From Bradyrhizobium sp. CCGUVB1N3 (lineage in GTDB: Bacteria > Pseudomonadota > Alphaproteobacteria > Rhizobiales > Xanthobacteraceae), in assembly GCF_024199925.1 (NCBI RefSeq), contig NZ_JANADR010000001.1:992001-1056000 (forward strand): a DNA stretch of 64,000 bases, given 5' to 3'. The notes under the pieces were generated by a model. It was not told where the DNA came from. It did no database searches and saw only the letters and a program-made list of their open reading frames with translations. This document shows positions 1 to 7,971 of the stretch, one piece after another. A program made the position numbers and the translations under genes. Every line of letters begins with the position of its first letter. The first letter of the stretch is position 1.

Positions 1-62
1 TTGGCGAGCGCCTGCCCGGAAAAGAGCAGCGCGGCTGCGGCCACCATGACGAACCTGAACAT
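1..62 (-). CDS. Exported protein, N-terminal fragment
   Basis: Only the first 20 codons lie in the window; the gene runs off the left edge. They start at an ATG (position 62) and read MFRFVMVAAAALLFSGQALA, a typical Sec signal peptide: a short basic start, a hydrophobic core and an AxA-like cleavage end. The mature part is not visible, so no function can be given. It is divergent from the DUF1993 gene. Confidence 0.55.
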   Translation of the reverse strand, partial: MFRFVMVAAAALLFSGQALA

Positions 63-236
63 CCAAGGCCCCCGATCGCAAAATTAATCGCACGTTAAGC
101 GCAGAATGAAGCGACGCTAGCAGCCGAAAGTTAGTTCCAGGTTTCGCCGCGCTGCGACAAATGTGGGCACTGGTTGCAATCGGCGAGGATTTGCGGGAAC
201 TCTATCGCACGCGACATCCAACTGGGGAGTTACGCC

Positions 237-758
237 ATGGCCTTTTCGCTCTACGACGCAACGGTTGCCAACTATCTCCAGATCTTGGGCGCGGTCGGCG
301 GCTTCCTCGACAAGAGCCTTGTCCATTTCAAGGAGAAGGGCATTGATCCGGCCGAGGTCGTGGAGACGCGCCTCGCGCCGGACATGTGGCCGCTGCGCGC
401 CCAGGTGGTCTCGGTCGCGCATCATTCGCGCGGCGCGCTCGCAGCGGCGAGGGATGGGGTCTTCGTCCCGCCCAGCATCAAGCCCGATCTCGACTACGCC
501 GCGCTACAGGCGCTGGTGACCGAGGCGCGCAACGAGATCTCCGCTCTCACACCCGAGGCCGTCGATGCTCTGATCGGCCGCGATGTCACCTTCAAGGTCG
601 GTGACCGCACGCTGCCGTTCACCGCGGAGGGTTTTCTAATGTCGTTCTCGCTCCCGAACTTCTTTTTCCATGCGACCACGACCTACGCCATCCTCCGCCA
701 CAAGGGCGCGCCGCTGGGAAAACGCGATTTCATGGGCCGGCTGACGCTGAAGACGTGA
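237..758 (+). CDS. DUF1993 family protein
   Basis: A 173-residue cytosolic protein of the DUF1993 family, an all-helical fold distantly like DinB/YfiT proteins; the biochemical role is not established. The start at 237 (MAFSLYDATV) was chosen over an in-frame ATG 63 bases upstream because a GGGGAG ribosome site sits 9 bases before it and the family begins here. Family-like segments include the N-terminal LYDATVANYLQILGAVGGFL and, near the C-terminus, NFFFHATTTYAILRHKGAPLGKRDF-type sequence with a conserved HATTTYAILRHKG core. No signal peptide or membrane segment. It converges on the mobR-like gene with only 6 bases between stops, and no terminator hairpin is obvious there. Confidence 0.85.
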   Translation: MAFSLYDATVANYLQILGAVGGFLDKSLVHFKEKGIDPAEVVETRLAPDMWPLRAQVVSVAHHSRGALAAARDGVFVPPSIKPDLDYAALQALVTEARNEISALTPEAVDALIGRDVTFKVGDRTLPFTAEGFLMSFSLPNFFFHATTTYAILRHKGAPLGKRDFMGRLTLKT

Positions 759-764
759 GCGCGA

Positions 765-1229
765 TCACGTCGGCGCCTCGCGCAGCGGCGCGCGGCTGAG
801 CTCGTTGCCGGCGGCGATCGCCTTGCGCAAGAGCCGCATCAATTCGTTGGCCTCCTTGTCGGTCAGGCCGCGCAGCATGCTCCGCTGCGCCGCCTCGACG
901 GCCGGCGTGATGGCGCGCAGCGTCTTGCGTCCCTGGTCGGTGATCTCGAGCTCGCGCGCGCGGCGGTCGCGGCTGCTGGCGCGACGCTCTGTGAGGCCCT
1001 TCTGCACGAGGCGATCGATCACGCCGGTGATGGTCGTGCGGTCGTAGGCGATCAGGCCGGCGAGCGTCACCTGGTCGAGCCCGGGATTGGCCTTGATGGT
1101 CGCGAGCGCGGCGTATTGCACGGGCGTGAGATCGAAGCCCGCGTCCTCTACCTCGGCCAGGAACACCGCCACCGCAATCTGCTGAAATCGACGGGCCAGA
1201 TGGCCGGGCATGTCGTTGTTGTCTTTCAC
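765..1229 (-). CDS. mobR: MarR-family regulator, MobR-like
   Basis: A 154-residue MarR-type winged-helix repressor. The start is a GTG at 1229 with AAGGAG seven bases upstream. Residues about 25-125 form the MarR core: LTPVQYAALATIKANP, then DRTTITGVIDRLVQKGLTERR (recognition helix) and the wing SSRDRRARELEITDQG. It is divergent from the FAD hydroxylase, and the 123-bp gap holds a perfect palindrome over both predicted promoters. This is the arrangement of mobR/mobA in Comamonas, where MobR represses the 3-hydroxybenzoate hydroxylase gene until the substrate binds. The regulator family is clear; the specific name rests on its neighbour. Confidence 0.85.
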   Translation of the reverse strand: MKDNNDMPGHLARRFQQIAVAVFLAEVEDAGFDLTPVQYAALATIKANPGLDQVTLAGLIAYDRTTITGVIDRLVQKGLTERRASSRDRRARELEITDQGRKTLRAITPAVEAAQRSMLRGLTDKEANELMRLLRKAIAAGNELSRAPLREAPT

Positions 1230-1253
1230 CGGACGCTCCTTGGGTGGCGGGTG

Positions 1254-1288
1254 TTGACTAGTATACTGATCGTCAGTATACTGATCAA
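1254..1288. promoter_or_regulatory. Overlapping divergent promoters with MarR operator
   Basis: A perfect inverted repeat, GTATACTGA (1261-1269), TCG, TCAGTATAC (1273-1281), lies between mobR and mobA. Plus-strand promoter: TTGACT (1254-1259), 18-bp spacer, TATACT (1278-1283). Minus-strand promoter: TTGATC (1288-1283), 17-bp spacer, TATACT (1265-1260). Both -10 boxes fall inside or against the palindrome, so one bound repressor could block both directions. AGTATACTGATC is also repeated in direct orientation 15 bp apart (1260 and 1275). Confidence 0.75.
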
Positions 1289-1352
1289 TATTGAAGAAGG
1301 GCCTAACGCGGTCCGCAAGGCTTAAGATGCAAAACGGGGAGGAGCAGGTCTC

Positions 1353-3278
1353 ATGCAGTTCCATCTCAACGGATTTTTGCCGGGCGACCCCGATATCGCC
1401 GACCCCGCAGAGCGCATTCAGGCTTCCGGCGCGACCGGCTCCGTTCCGGATGAGGTCGACGTTTTGATCGTCGGTTGCGGTCCGGCAGGCCTCACGCTCG
1501 CGGCGCAGCTGGCCGCGTTTCCCGACATCAAGACCTGCATCGTCGAGCAGAAGCCCGGCCGGCTTCTCGTCGGCCAGGCCGACGGCGTTGCTTGCCGCAC
1601 CATGGAAATGTTCCACGCCTACGGCTTTGCCGAGCGCGTGCTGAAGGAGGCCTATTGGGTCAACGAGACGACGTTCTGGAAACCCGACGACAAGCACAAT
1701 GCAAACATCGTCCGCAGCGGCCGGGTGCAGGACGTCGAGGACGGGCTCTCCGAGTTTCCGCATGTCATCCTGAACCAGGCGCGCGTGCATGACGGCTTTC
1801 TCGACGTCATGCGCAAGTCGCCGGCCAAGCTCGAGCCGCATTACGCGCGGCGTCTCATCGATCTCCACGTCGATCCCGCGGCGCGCTTCGAAGATCACGC
1901 GGTGACGGTGAGGCTGGAGCGGGTCGATCCCGGCCATCAGGGCGAGGTCGAGACCGTGAAGGCGCGCTATGTCGTCGGCTGCGATGGCGCGCGCTCCACT
2001 GTGCGCAAATCCATCGGCCGCGAGCTGCATGGCGATTCCGCCAACCACGCCTGGGGCGTGATGGACGTGCTCGCGGTGACCGACTTTCCCGACATCCGCT
2101 TCAAGGCACTGATCCAGTCGGCCAATGACGGCAGCATCATCGTCATCCCGCGGGAGGGCGGCTATCTCGTCCGCCTCTATGTCGAGCTGACGACGCTCGA
2201 CATAGGCGAGCGTGTTGCGAGCCGCAACATCACCTCCGACGATTTGATCGCGAAGGCGCACCGCATTCTCAATCCCTACACGCTCGACGTAAAGGAGGTC
2301 GCCTGGTGGTCGGTCTACGAGATCGGTCAGCGCCTGACCGACAGGTTCGACGACGTGCCGGAGGCGGAGACCGTGACGCGGCTGCCGCGCATCTTCATCG
2401 CTGGTGACGCCTGCCATACCCACAGTCCGAAGGCGGGGCAGGGCATGAACGTCTCGATGCAGGACGCTTTCAATCTGGGCTGGAAACTCGCCTCCGTGCT
2501 GCGCAAGCAGTGCGCGCCGCACCTTCTGCATAGCTATTCGGCCGAACGCCAGGCGGTGGCGAAAGAGCTGATCGAGTTCGATCGCGAATGGGCAACGATC
2601 CTTGCCTCTGCCAAGGGCGACGGTAAGGCCGCGGATGCGGCAAAGACCCAGGACTATTTTGTCCGCCACGGGCGCTACACCGCAGGCACGGCAACGCATT
2701 ATCGGCCGGGCCTCCTCACCGGCAACGCCGCACATCAGCATCTGGCGAGCGGTCTCGTGGTCGGCAAGCGCTTCCATTCCGCGCCGGTCATTCGTCTTGC
2801 CGATGCAAAACCCGTTCACCTCGGCCACGTCGCCAGGGCGGACGGACGCTGGCGCATCTTTGCCTTTGCCGGCGCGGGCAACCCCGCGACCGGCGACGGC
2901 GCAATTGCCGCGCTGTGCAATTTCCTGAGCCAGGGACGGGAGTCTCCGATGCGACGCTATACGCCCGGCGATGCGGATATCGACTCGGTCATCGATGTGC
3001 GCGCGGTGTTTCAGCACGATCATCGCGAGATCGCCATCGGTGCGATGCCGTCACTGCTTCTTCCAGCCAAGGGACGGTACGGACTTCGCGACTACGAAAA
3101 GATGTTCTGTCCCGATCTCAAGGGCGGTCACGATATCTTCGCGATGCGCGGGATCGATCGTAATGCGGGATGCATGGTCGTGGTGCGGCCGGACCAATAT
3201 GTCGCGCATGTCCTGCCGCTCGATGCCCACGCAGAGCTGGCGGAGTTCTTCGATGGCTTCATGCTGCAGGTGAATTGA
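1353..3278 (+). CDS. mobA: 3-hydroxybenzoate 4-monooxygenase (MobA-like)
   Basis: A 641-residue class A flavoprotein hydroxylase that, by family, converts 3-hydroxybenzoate to protocatechuate using NADPH and O2. FAD signatures: GCGPAG at residues 41-46 after a beta-strand VDVLIV, GCDGARS near 208, and GDACHTHSPKAGQGMN near 350. The C-terminal ~170 residues form the thioredoxin-like domain of the phenol hydroxylase subfamily and end in the typical VVRPDQYVA segment. The length and the N-terminus MQFHLNGF match Comamonas MobA (about 639 aa) closely from memory. GGAGGAG lies 8 bases before the ATG. It is controlled in all likelihood by the divergent MarR gene. Substrate could also be a related phenol. 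Confidence 0.85.
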   Translation: MQFHLNGFLPGDPDIADPAERIQASGATGSVPDEVDVLIVGCGPAGLTLAAQLAAFPDIKTCIVEQKPGRLLVGQADGVACRTMEMFHAYGFAERVLKEAYWVNETTFWKPDDKHNANIVRSGRVQDVEDGLSEFPHVILNQARVHDGFLDVMRKSPAKLEPHYARRLIDLHVDPAARFEDHAVTVRLERVDPGHQGEVETVKARYVVGCDGARSTVRKSIGRELHGDSANHAWGVMDVLAVTDFPDIRFKALIQSANDGSIIVIPREGGYLVRLYVELTTLDIGERVASRNITSDDLIAKAHRILNPYTLDVKEVAWWSVYEIGQRLTDRFDDVPEAETVTRLPRIFIAGDACHTHSPKAGQGMNVSMQDAFNLGWKLASVLRKQCAPHLLHSYSAERQAVAKELIEFDREWATILASAKGDGKAADAAKTQDYFVRHGRYTAGTATHYRPGLLTGNAAHQHLASGLVVGKRFHSAPVIRLADAKPVHLGHVARADGRWRIFAFAGAGNPATGDGAIAALCNFLSQGRESPMRRYTPGDADIDSVIDVRAVFQHDHREIAIGAMPSLLLPAKGRYGLRDYEKMFCPDLKGGHDIFAMRGIDRNAGCMVVVRPDQYVAHVLPLDAHAELAEFFDGFMLQVN

Positions 3279-3413
3279 GCGTCGCGCGATGAATGGCGGA
3301 TGAATATTGAACCCGTCCGCCAGCGGCCTTTTCATCTTTCGGCGAGTTCGACGCGACGGCGCGGAACGCTCGCTCCGCTCGAACGTTCCTGCTCGCATGA
3401 GGAGGATCACGCC

Positions 3414-4352
3414 ATGAAGCTTAGACTTGTTTTTGCGGCAGCCATGCTGCTCGCACCGACCGCCGCGCTTGCGGCGCCCGGCATCGTCACAGCGTCCGTC
3501 GGATTGAGGGCGGGGCCAGGGCCCGGTTTTCCGATGGTCGATCGCATTCCCGGAGGTTCACGGGTCAACATCCACGGCTGCCTTGACGGCAGGGCCTGGT
3601 GCGACGTGAGCTGGTCGGATGACCGCGGCTGGGTGTCGTCGCAATATCTCGAATATCTCTACCGCAACCACTACGTCTATCTGCCCGACTATGTCGACGA
3701 GGTCGACGTTCCGGTGGTGCCGTTCGTGCTGAGCTCGTACTGGTCGAGCTACTATGCCGGCCGGCCCTGGTATCATCGCCGCGACTACTGGGCGAACTAC
3801 TGGACATCGCATGAGCGCAATGCGACGCGGATGACGCTTGATCCGCGGGCCGCGCGCATCGGCCGTGCCGCGACGCGCGAAGGTGCAATCGCGGTCCGAG
3901 GCGGGACCCGCGCCGGCGAGGCCGCGCGTGTGACGCGCGAGCAATCGCAGGCTCGCGAGATCCGCGGTCGCCCGGCGGATGCACAGGCGCGGATGACACG
4001 CGACAATGCGGTGCGTGCGACGCATGAGAATGCGCGCGCCACTGCCCGTGAGAACACGCGCGCCGCAGCCCGCGCGCAACCGATGGCACGCCCGCAGCCG
4101 CAGATCGCGCGCGGCCACGAGGCGCCGCGCGTCTCGGCCGCACCCGCGGCACGTCCCGCGATGCCGCACGTCGCGCAGCCCAATATCAGCCACGGCGCGC
4201 CGATGAATGCGCATGCGCAGATGCCGGCTCCGCGCGCAGCAGCGCCCGCGACGCCGCATGTCGGCGGTGGTGGCGGTGCCGCACACATCAACGCCGCGCC
4301 GCATGGCGGCGGCGCGCCGGCCGGCGGGCCTCCGGGCCGCGAGCGGCACTAA
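3414..4352 (+). CDS. Secreted SH3-domain protein with Ala/Arg-rich tail
   Basis: A 312-residue exported protein. Residues 1-19 are a signal peptide ending ALAAPG. Residues about 20-80 are a bacterial SH3 domain (VTASVGLRAGPGPGFP, then GCLDGRAWCDVSW and RGWVSSQYLEY). A Tyr/Trp-rich stretch follows (YWSSYYAGRPWYHRRDYW). The last 170 residues are low complexity, rich in Ala, Arg, His and Pro, and end in Gly-rich sequence. SH3b domains usually bind peptidoglycan or envelope partners; the role here is unknown. The start at 3414 is set by GAGGAGG 7 bases upstream and by the signal peptide; an upstream in-frame ATG (3300) would bury it. A terminator follows directly. Confidence 0.8.
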   Translation: MKLRLVFAAAMLLAPTAALAAPGIVTASVGLRAGPGPGFPMVDRIPGGSRVNIHGCLDGRAWCDVSWSDDRGWVSSQYLEYLYRNHYVYLPDYVDEVDVPVVPFVLSSYWSSYYAGRPWYHRRDYWANYWTSHERNATRMTLDPRAARIGRAATREGAIAVRGGTRAGEAARVTREQSQAREIRGRPADAQARMTRDNAVRATHENARATARENTRAAARAQPMARPQPQIARGHEAPRVSAAPAARPAMPHVAQPNISHGAPMNAHAQMPAPRAAAPATPHVGGGGGAAHINAAPHGGGAPAGGPPGRERH

Positions 4353-4362
4353 GACGAGCGAA

Positions 4363-4391
4363 AGCCCGGCCAAGAGCCGGGCTCTTCTTTT
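4363..4391 (+). terminator. Intrinsic terminator after SH3-domain gene
   Basis: AGCCCGGC (4363-4370) and GCCGGGCT (4376-4383) form a perfect 8-bp stem with a 5-base loop, followed by CTTCTTTT. It lies 10 bases past the stop codon of the SH3-domain gene. Confidence 0.85.
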
Positions 4392-4503
4392 CCGGCCCGC
4401 ACAATTTGAGGCAATTTCGCAGAGGTAGATTTTATCGAACGTAACAACTTAACCGGATGATTCGCGCGTCCACTCGGGGCAAGGGGCTTACGGGAGGATG
4501 ACG

Positions 4504-4785
4504 ATGAGACAGCAAGGCCACTCGGAGACGCGCCGGCAAAATGTCGCGATGAAATCGATGTCGAAGGAGGCGAAGCAGCTCGCCCGCGTGATCGCAGGAT
4601 ATCGCGGCTCGCTTCTCGATCTCGACCAGCAGCGGACGCGGACGAAATTGTCCGACGCCGAAAAAGGAATCTTGGACGAGCGGCGCAATAATTTGCTTGT
4701 GACGATTGCAGCATTGGAAGACCGCCTCTCGGCGGTACAGGGATTGATCGACCTCGGCCGGCCGCACGTCATTCGCGTGCATTGA
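4504..4785 (+). CDS. Hypothetical small helical protein
   Basis: A 93-residue protein of unknown function. It is charged and probably helical throughout, with a heptad-like region in residues 20-80 (KEAKQLARVIAGYRGSLLDL, LSDAEKGILDERRNNLLVTI), so a short coiled coil is likely. No signal peptide, membrane segment or metal motif. Two in-frame ATGs lie 6 bases apart; 4504 is preferred because GGGAGG is 6 bases before it but touches the first ATG at 4498. It stands alone after a terminator. Confidence 0.6.
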   Translation: MRQQGHSETRRQNVAMKSMSKEAKQLARVIAGYRGSLLDLDQQRTRTKLSDAEKGILDERRNNLLVTIAALEDRLSAVQGLIDLGRPHVIRVH

Positions 4786-4948
4786 CCGCCGCCCAGCGCG
4801 CCCTCCATCGATGACGTGACGGTTTCGCGTGCCGCGGCGGCGGTCGCGAGGCTGCACGATGCTCTGGACGGCACCAAATTGCCATGCTCCCGGCGAATTG
4901 CCGCCAAAGCCCGCTGGCACGTGAGAAGCGGGGTGCAGGGGACGTGCG

Positions 4949-5140
4949 ATGGGGACGATCGTGGCTTACAAGATGGTCGCAGAACGCGACAATGAGACGT
5001 ATAGGTTCGAGCGTGAGAGCCGGCTCGTGATCGTGGCGAAGGCGCGGGTGTGGGCGAGCGAAGGCTGGCAGGTCGTGATCACCGACCAGGATGGCAAGGC
5101 CTACGCGCCGGCCGAGTTCGAGGCGTTGCTGGCGGCCTGA
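4949..5140 (+). CDS. Hypothetical small protein
   Basis: A 63-residue protein of unknown function: YRFERESRLVIVAKARVWASEGWQV is followed by VITDQDGKAYAPAEFEALLA. The pattern looks like a single small alpha/beta unit; no motif is recognised. The start is at ATG 4949, with a second in-frame ATG (4973, MVAERDN) possible. No strong ribosome site is seen (AGGGG lies 12 bases upstream). It precedes the heme-motif gene by 30 bases in the same direction, so the two may be co-transcribed. Confidence 0.55.
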   Translation: MGTIVAYKMVAERDNETYRFERESRLVIVAKARVWASEGWQVVITDQDGKAYAPAEFEALLAA

Positions 5141-5170
5141 TCGGCTGCTTGACGGGGATAGGGGACGATT

Positions 5171-5551
5171 TTGACGTCATCTGATCGATTGGGGCGCGGG
5201 CTCATCGCGCCCCTGTTTGGCGTGGCCGCCGCAATCCTCCTGACGGCGACGATCGCCCGTGCGCAGAACCTCGACGAGGGCAAGCCGCCGCAAAAACTGT
5301 TTGCAGATGGCTGTGCGAGCTGCCACCGCAGTCCGCGCGGGCTTGCCAAGGGGCGCTTCAGCTTCACGCTCTACTGGTTCCTCAAGGACCATTACGCGAG
5401 CAGCGCGGATTCGGCGAAGGCGCTTGCCGCGTATCTGGAGAGCGTGGACAGCCCGCCTGCCGGAAAGCCACGCGCGGCGGCGAAATCGTCGAAGCCCGCC
5501 GGTGCACCCCGGTCGTCGCTGCGGCCGCCGGCGGCGGTGCCGCAGAGGTAA
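5171..5551 (+). CDS. Exported cytochrome c-like protein
   Basis: A 126-residue exported protein with one heme c attachment motif, CASCH (residues 48-52), placed shortly after a signal peptide (residues 1-31, ending IARAQ). The start is a TTG with GGGGA five bases upstream. After the heme motif comes RGLAKGRFSFTLYWFLKDHY and SADSAKALAAYLES, the usual terminal helix of small c-type cytochromes. Unusually, no Met follows the CASCH motif, so a normal Met axial ligand is missing; His or no sixth ligand is possible. The Pro/Ala/Lys-rich tail is low complexity. Partner and pathway are unknown. It converges with the M15 peptidase gene. Confidence 0.7.
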   Translation: MTSSDRLGRGLIAPLFGVAAAILLTATIARAQNLDEGKPPQKLFADGCASCHRSPRGLAKGRFSFTLYWFLKDHYASSADSAKALAAYLESVDSPPAGKPRAAAKSSKPAGAPRSSLRPPAAVPQR

Positions 5552-5573
5552 ATGGCCCTACGCGGCTACCTGC

Positions 5574-6899
5574 TCAGCTCGTACGCACTTTCGAGGCTCG
5601 GGCTGCTTGCGGCTGTTTCGCAGGGCTCCGCGTCTCGCGCGTGGCCGTGTGCTTGGCCGATCTGCGCGCTGCCGCGAGCTTCCTTGCCGCAAGCTTCTTG
5701 TGCGGCCTCGCATCGGCTGCAGCCTGCTTGGACGGCGTGCCACCGCGGCGAGAGACGTATTCCTGACCATCGACCGGGCCGACATGCGGCGGATCGTGGT
5801 CGAGATAGGGCCGCCCGATGCCAAGCGCCTTGCCATTGGCATCGACCCACTTCCAGAGCAATTCGGTGGAGACCCAGCGTTGCGCGCGGTTCTCGCCCTT
5901 GACGCTCACGATGTCGGCGGCGAGCCCATGGCCGTAACCGCCGCGAGTGCTGCCGCCATGATACGACCGGTTGGAGGCGGCTTTCAGGCCACTCGCGATT
6001 GACTGGCGATAGTCGTCGCGGAAGGCGCTGGTGATGCCGGGCTCGAGACCCGCCGCCTGCGCGGCGTGAAGTGTGTGGAACAGCTTGAGCTTGAAGTTGC
6101 GGTCCATGCCGCCGATCACGTAATCCATCAGCGACATGCCGGCCTTGTCCGCGGCCTTCGGATCCTTCCAGGCGAAATCCTCGTCGACGAGCTTGGTGAA
6201 GCTCCGCATGACCGTCACCATCTTGCCCCGCCGCTTGATCGTGACGCTACGGCGGTCCTGCACCTTGATCGAGTCCTCCTTGGGCGTGCGCTGATAGAGC
6301 GCCCAGAGATAGCGGTCGATGCAGACGTCGACGACGAGGCATTCGTCGGCGGCTTCGAGCAGATCCGGCCCCTCGCGCGTGGTTGCTTTCGCGTCGGTCT
6401 CGGCGGGCCCTGGCGTGGTCGCGCTCGCGGCGGCGAGCGGCGGCGTCTCCGCAGGCAGCATGTCGGTCGGATCGGCGGAAGCGAGCTTGACGGCCGGCTC
6501 GTGCGTGTCCGTGGTGGTGACGGGTTCCGGCGTGCTTGAACTTGCGAGCTGCGGCGGAGTTTCCGCCGGCAGCATTTGCACTGGATCGGCCGATGCAAGC
6601 TTGACGACTGGCTCGGATACGGTCGCGGCCGGTGCCGTGTCGGTTGTCGTGCTTACCGCGGGCAGCGCGATCGTCGGTACGTCGATCACGGCGACGGGCT
6701 CGCTCATGGTCGTAGCACTTGGGACGTCGGCAAGTTCAGTGTGTGCGGCGAGAGGTGGCGCGGGGAGTTCCGCAGCGACATTGGCGCTGCTGTTCTCGAT
6801 TGCCGCCGGGGCGACCGCGACGAGCCAGAATGCAAAGGAGCCCGCGACAACCGCCGCAGGGCACGACACCGCCACGATGAGAGAGCGCTGATCGTTCAT
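5574..6899 (-). CDS. M15-like peptidase, membrane-anchored, with duplicated linker
   Basis: A 441-residue protein. An N-terminal hydrophobic segment (residues about 7-32) is an uncleaved anchor or signal. Residues about 40-170 are a Pro/Thr/Ala linker holding two copies of a roughly 20-residue unit with the core KLASADP and MLPAETPP. The C-terminal half resembles the M15/VanY family of D-Ala-D-Ala-type peptidases: GITSAFRDDYRQSI, then SYHGG with GHGLAADIVS (metal His and Asp), and DPPHVGP near the end (third ligand). The tail is basic. It is probably a periplasmic peptidoglycan-trimming enzyme. The start at 6899 is preferred because GGAGG sits upstream and the membrane segment follows. Confidence 0.75.
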   Translation of the reverse strand: MNDQRSLIVAVSCPAAVVAGSFAFWLVAVAPAAIENSSANVAAELPAPPLAAHTELADVPSATTMSEPVAVIDVPTIALPAVSTTTDTAPAATVSEPVVKLASADPVQMLPAETPPQLASSSTPEPVTTTDTHEPAVKLASADPTDMLPAETPPLAAASATTPGPAETDAKATTREGPDLLEAADECLVVDVCIDRYLWALYQRTPKEDSIKVQDRRSVTIKRRGKMVTVMRSFTKLVDEDFAWKDPKAADKAGMSLMDYVIGGMDRNFKLKLFHTLHAAQAAGLEPGITSAFRDDYRQSIASGLKAASNRSYHGGSTRGGYGHGLAADIVSVKGENRAQRWVSTELLWKWVDANGKALGIGRPYLDHDPPHVGPVDGQEYVSRRGGTPSKQAAADARPHKKLAARKLAAARRSAKHTATRETRSPAKQPQAARASKVRTS

Positions 6900-7112
6900 C
6901 ACCCCAGCCTCCAAAGGCTCCTGCCGGAACCCGATGCAACAGCCAAGCAAGCGACGCAGCAATTGTTCGGGTGAGGATATGGCGGCGCAATGGCGCAAAA
7001 GGCGAGTGCGGAGCTTTTCAACGCGAGTGTGGCCCGGCGGACACGCGCGGGTTCCATGCGGTTTCCCGCAGAGTCTTGGTCGACCGTCGCTAAGCGCCGA
7101 TGTTTCAGACAA

Positions 7113-7134
7113 AAGGCCGCCGAGCGGCGGCCTT
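7113..7134 (-). terminator. Intrinsic terminator, minus strand
   Basis: AAGGCCGCC (7113-7121) and GGCGGCCTT (7126-7134) form a perfect 9-bp stem with a 4-base loop. Read on the minus strand it ends in CCTTTTGTCTG. It would stop transcription coming from the GYD-domain gene. Confidence 0.65.
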
Positions 7135-7322
7135 CAAAGTCACAAGCGCAGAGCCAATCAAAGTAGGTATCGCAAAGCCAGCCCCGGGTTTTCAAAATCC
7201 GCACGAGCTGAAACGTCCTGCCCGGTTGCGTGGACCTTAATGGAAAATTGTTGCACGCGTAAATGAAGAACTGTGATTTCGCTTAATGCAAACCCCTAAC
7301 GCGCGATGCCGCGCTAACAGTC

Positions 7323-7351
7323 GTCATGGCCGGGACACGCCCGGCCATGAC
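7323..7351. repeat. Perfect 12-bp inverted repeat
   Basis: GTCATGGCCGGG (7323-7334) and CCCGGCCATGAC (7340-7351) flank a 5-base loop. No T-run follows on either strand, so a dispersed palindromic repeat is more likely than a terminator. Confidence 0.6.
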
Positions 7352-7401
7352 AATGTGCAAATTGTGCCAAGGCGCGCCTGCGTCGCGCGCGATTGCCGGC
7401 T

Positions 7402-7734
7402 CTACTTGCCAGGCGGCGTGTAGACGGCGGCGAGACGCGAGGCCTTTTCCGCGACAGCCTTGAACTCGCCCATCTTCCAGGCGCGCACCGTTTCGATCTT
7501 CGACACCGCGCCGCTTGCAGCAGCCGCCATGCCGATCGCGATGGCATCGGAGCCGTCGGGCATATCGGTGACGAGAACGGCATCATGCGCGCCGGTGGTC
7601 ATGAACGCGCCAAGCAGCTTGCCGCCAGCCTTCTCGACCAGCTTGTTGACGACCTCGGAACGATCAGACGGCTTCTCGACGAGTCCCTTCACGCCTGCAT
7701 TCGAATAGGAGACGTAGGTGATGAACAATGGCAT
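7402..7734 (-). CDS. GYD domain-containing protein
   Basis: A 110-residue GYD-family protein (alpha/beta, ferredoxin-like). It begins MPLFITYVSYSNAGVKGLVE, as the family does, and continues with EKAGGKLLGAFMTTGAHDAV and DMPDGSDAIAIGMAAAASGAV. The start at 7734 has GGAGGG four to nine bases upstream; a longer reading frame from 7854 lacks support. The family is common in rhizobia, with no settled function; some members are small-molecule or electron-transfer accessory proteins. It is monocistronic here. Confidence 0.85.
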   Translation of the reverse strand: MPLFITYVSYSNAGVKGLVEKPSDRSEVVNKLVEKAGGKLLGAFMTTGAHDAVLVTDMPDGSDAIAIGMAAAASGAVSKIETVRAWKMGEFKAVAEKASRLAAVYTPPGK

Positions 7735-7971
7735 CGTTCCCTCCGTTGGGGTGATGAGCGCACAATCAGCTTTTTGAAAAAGATGCCCGCAAGGGCGAGG
7801 CTCAGGCCTGCCGACGGCATGCAAGCTGCCTGAAAACGAAGCGGACTTCGGCACGTCCGGTATGGCAGCGGGGAGGGACTATAGTCGCTTTTTCCCGCGC
7901 CACAATGCATTCACCTCGCACAGGGGCGCGGTTGAGCCCTTGCGAAAGGTATCATCTTCGTGGAGCAATTG

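Larger units (their letters stand above)
6900..7401. other. Non-coding stretch between M15 peptidase and GYD genes
   Basis: About 500 bases without a convincing gene; both flanking genes are on the minus strand. It holds a minus-strand terminator (7113-7134) and a perfect inverted repeat (7323-7351), listed separately. The part at 7200-7310 is AT-richer than its surroundings and may carry a promoter for the peptidase gene, but no clear -35/-10 pair stands out. Confidence 0.5.
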
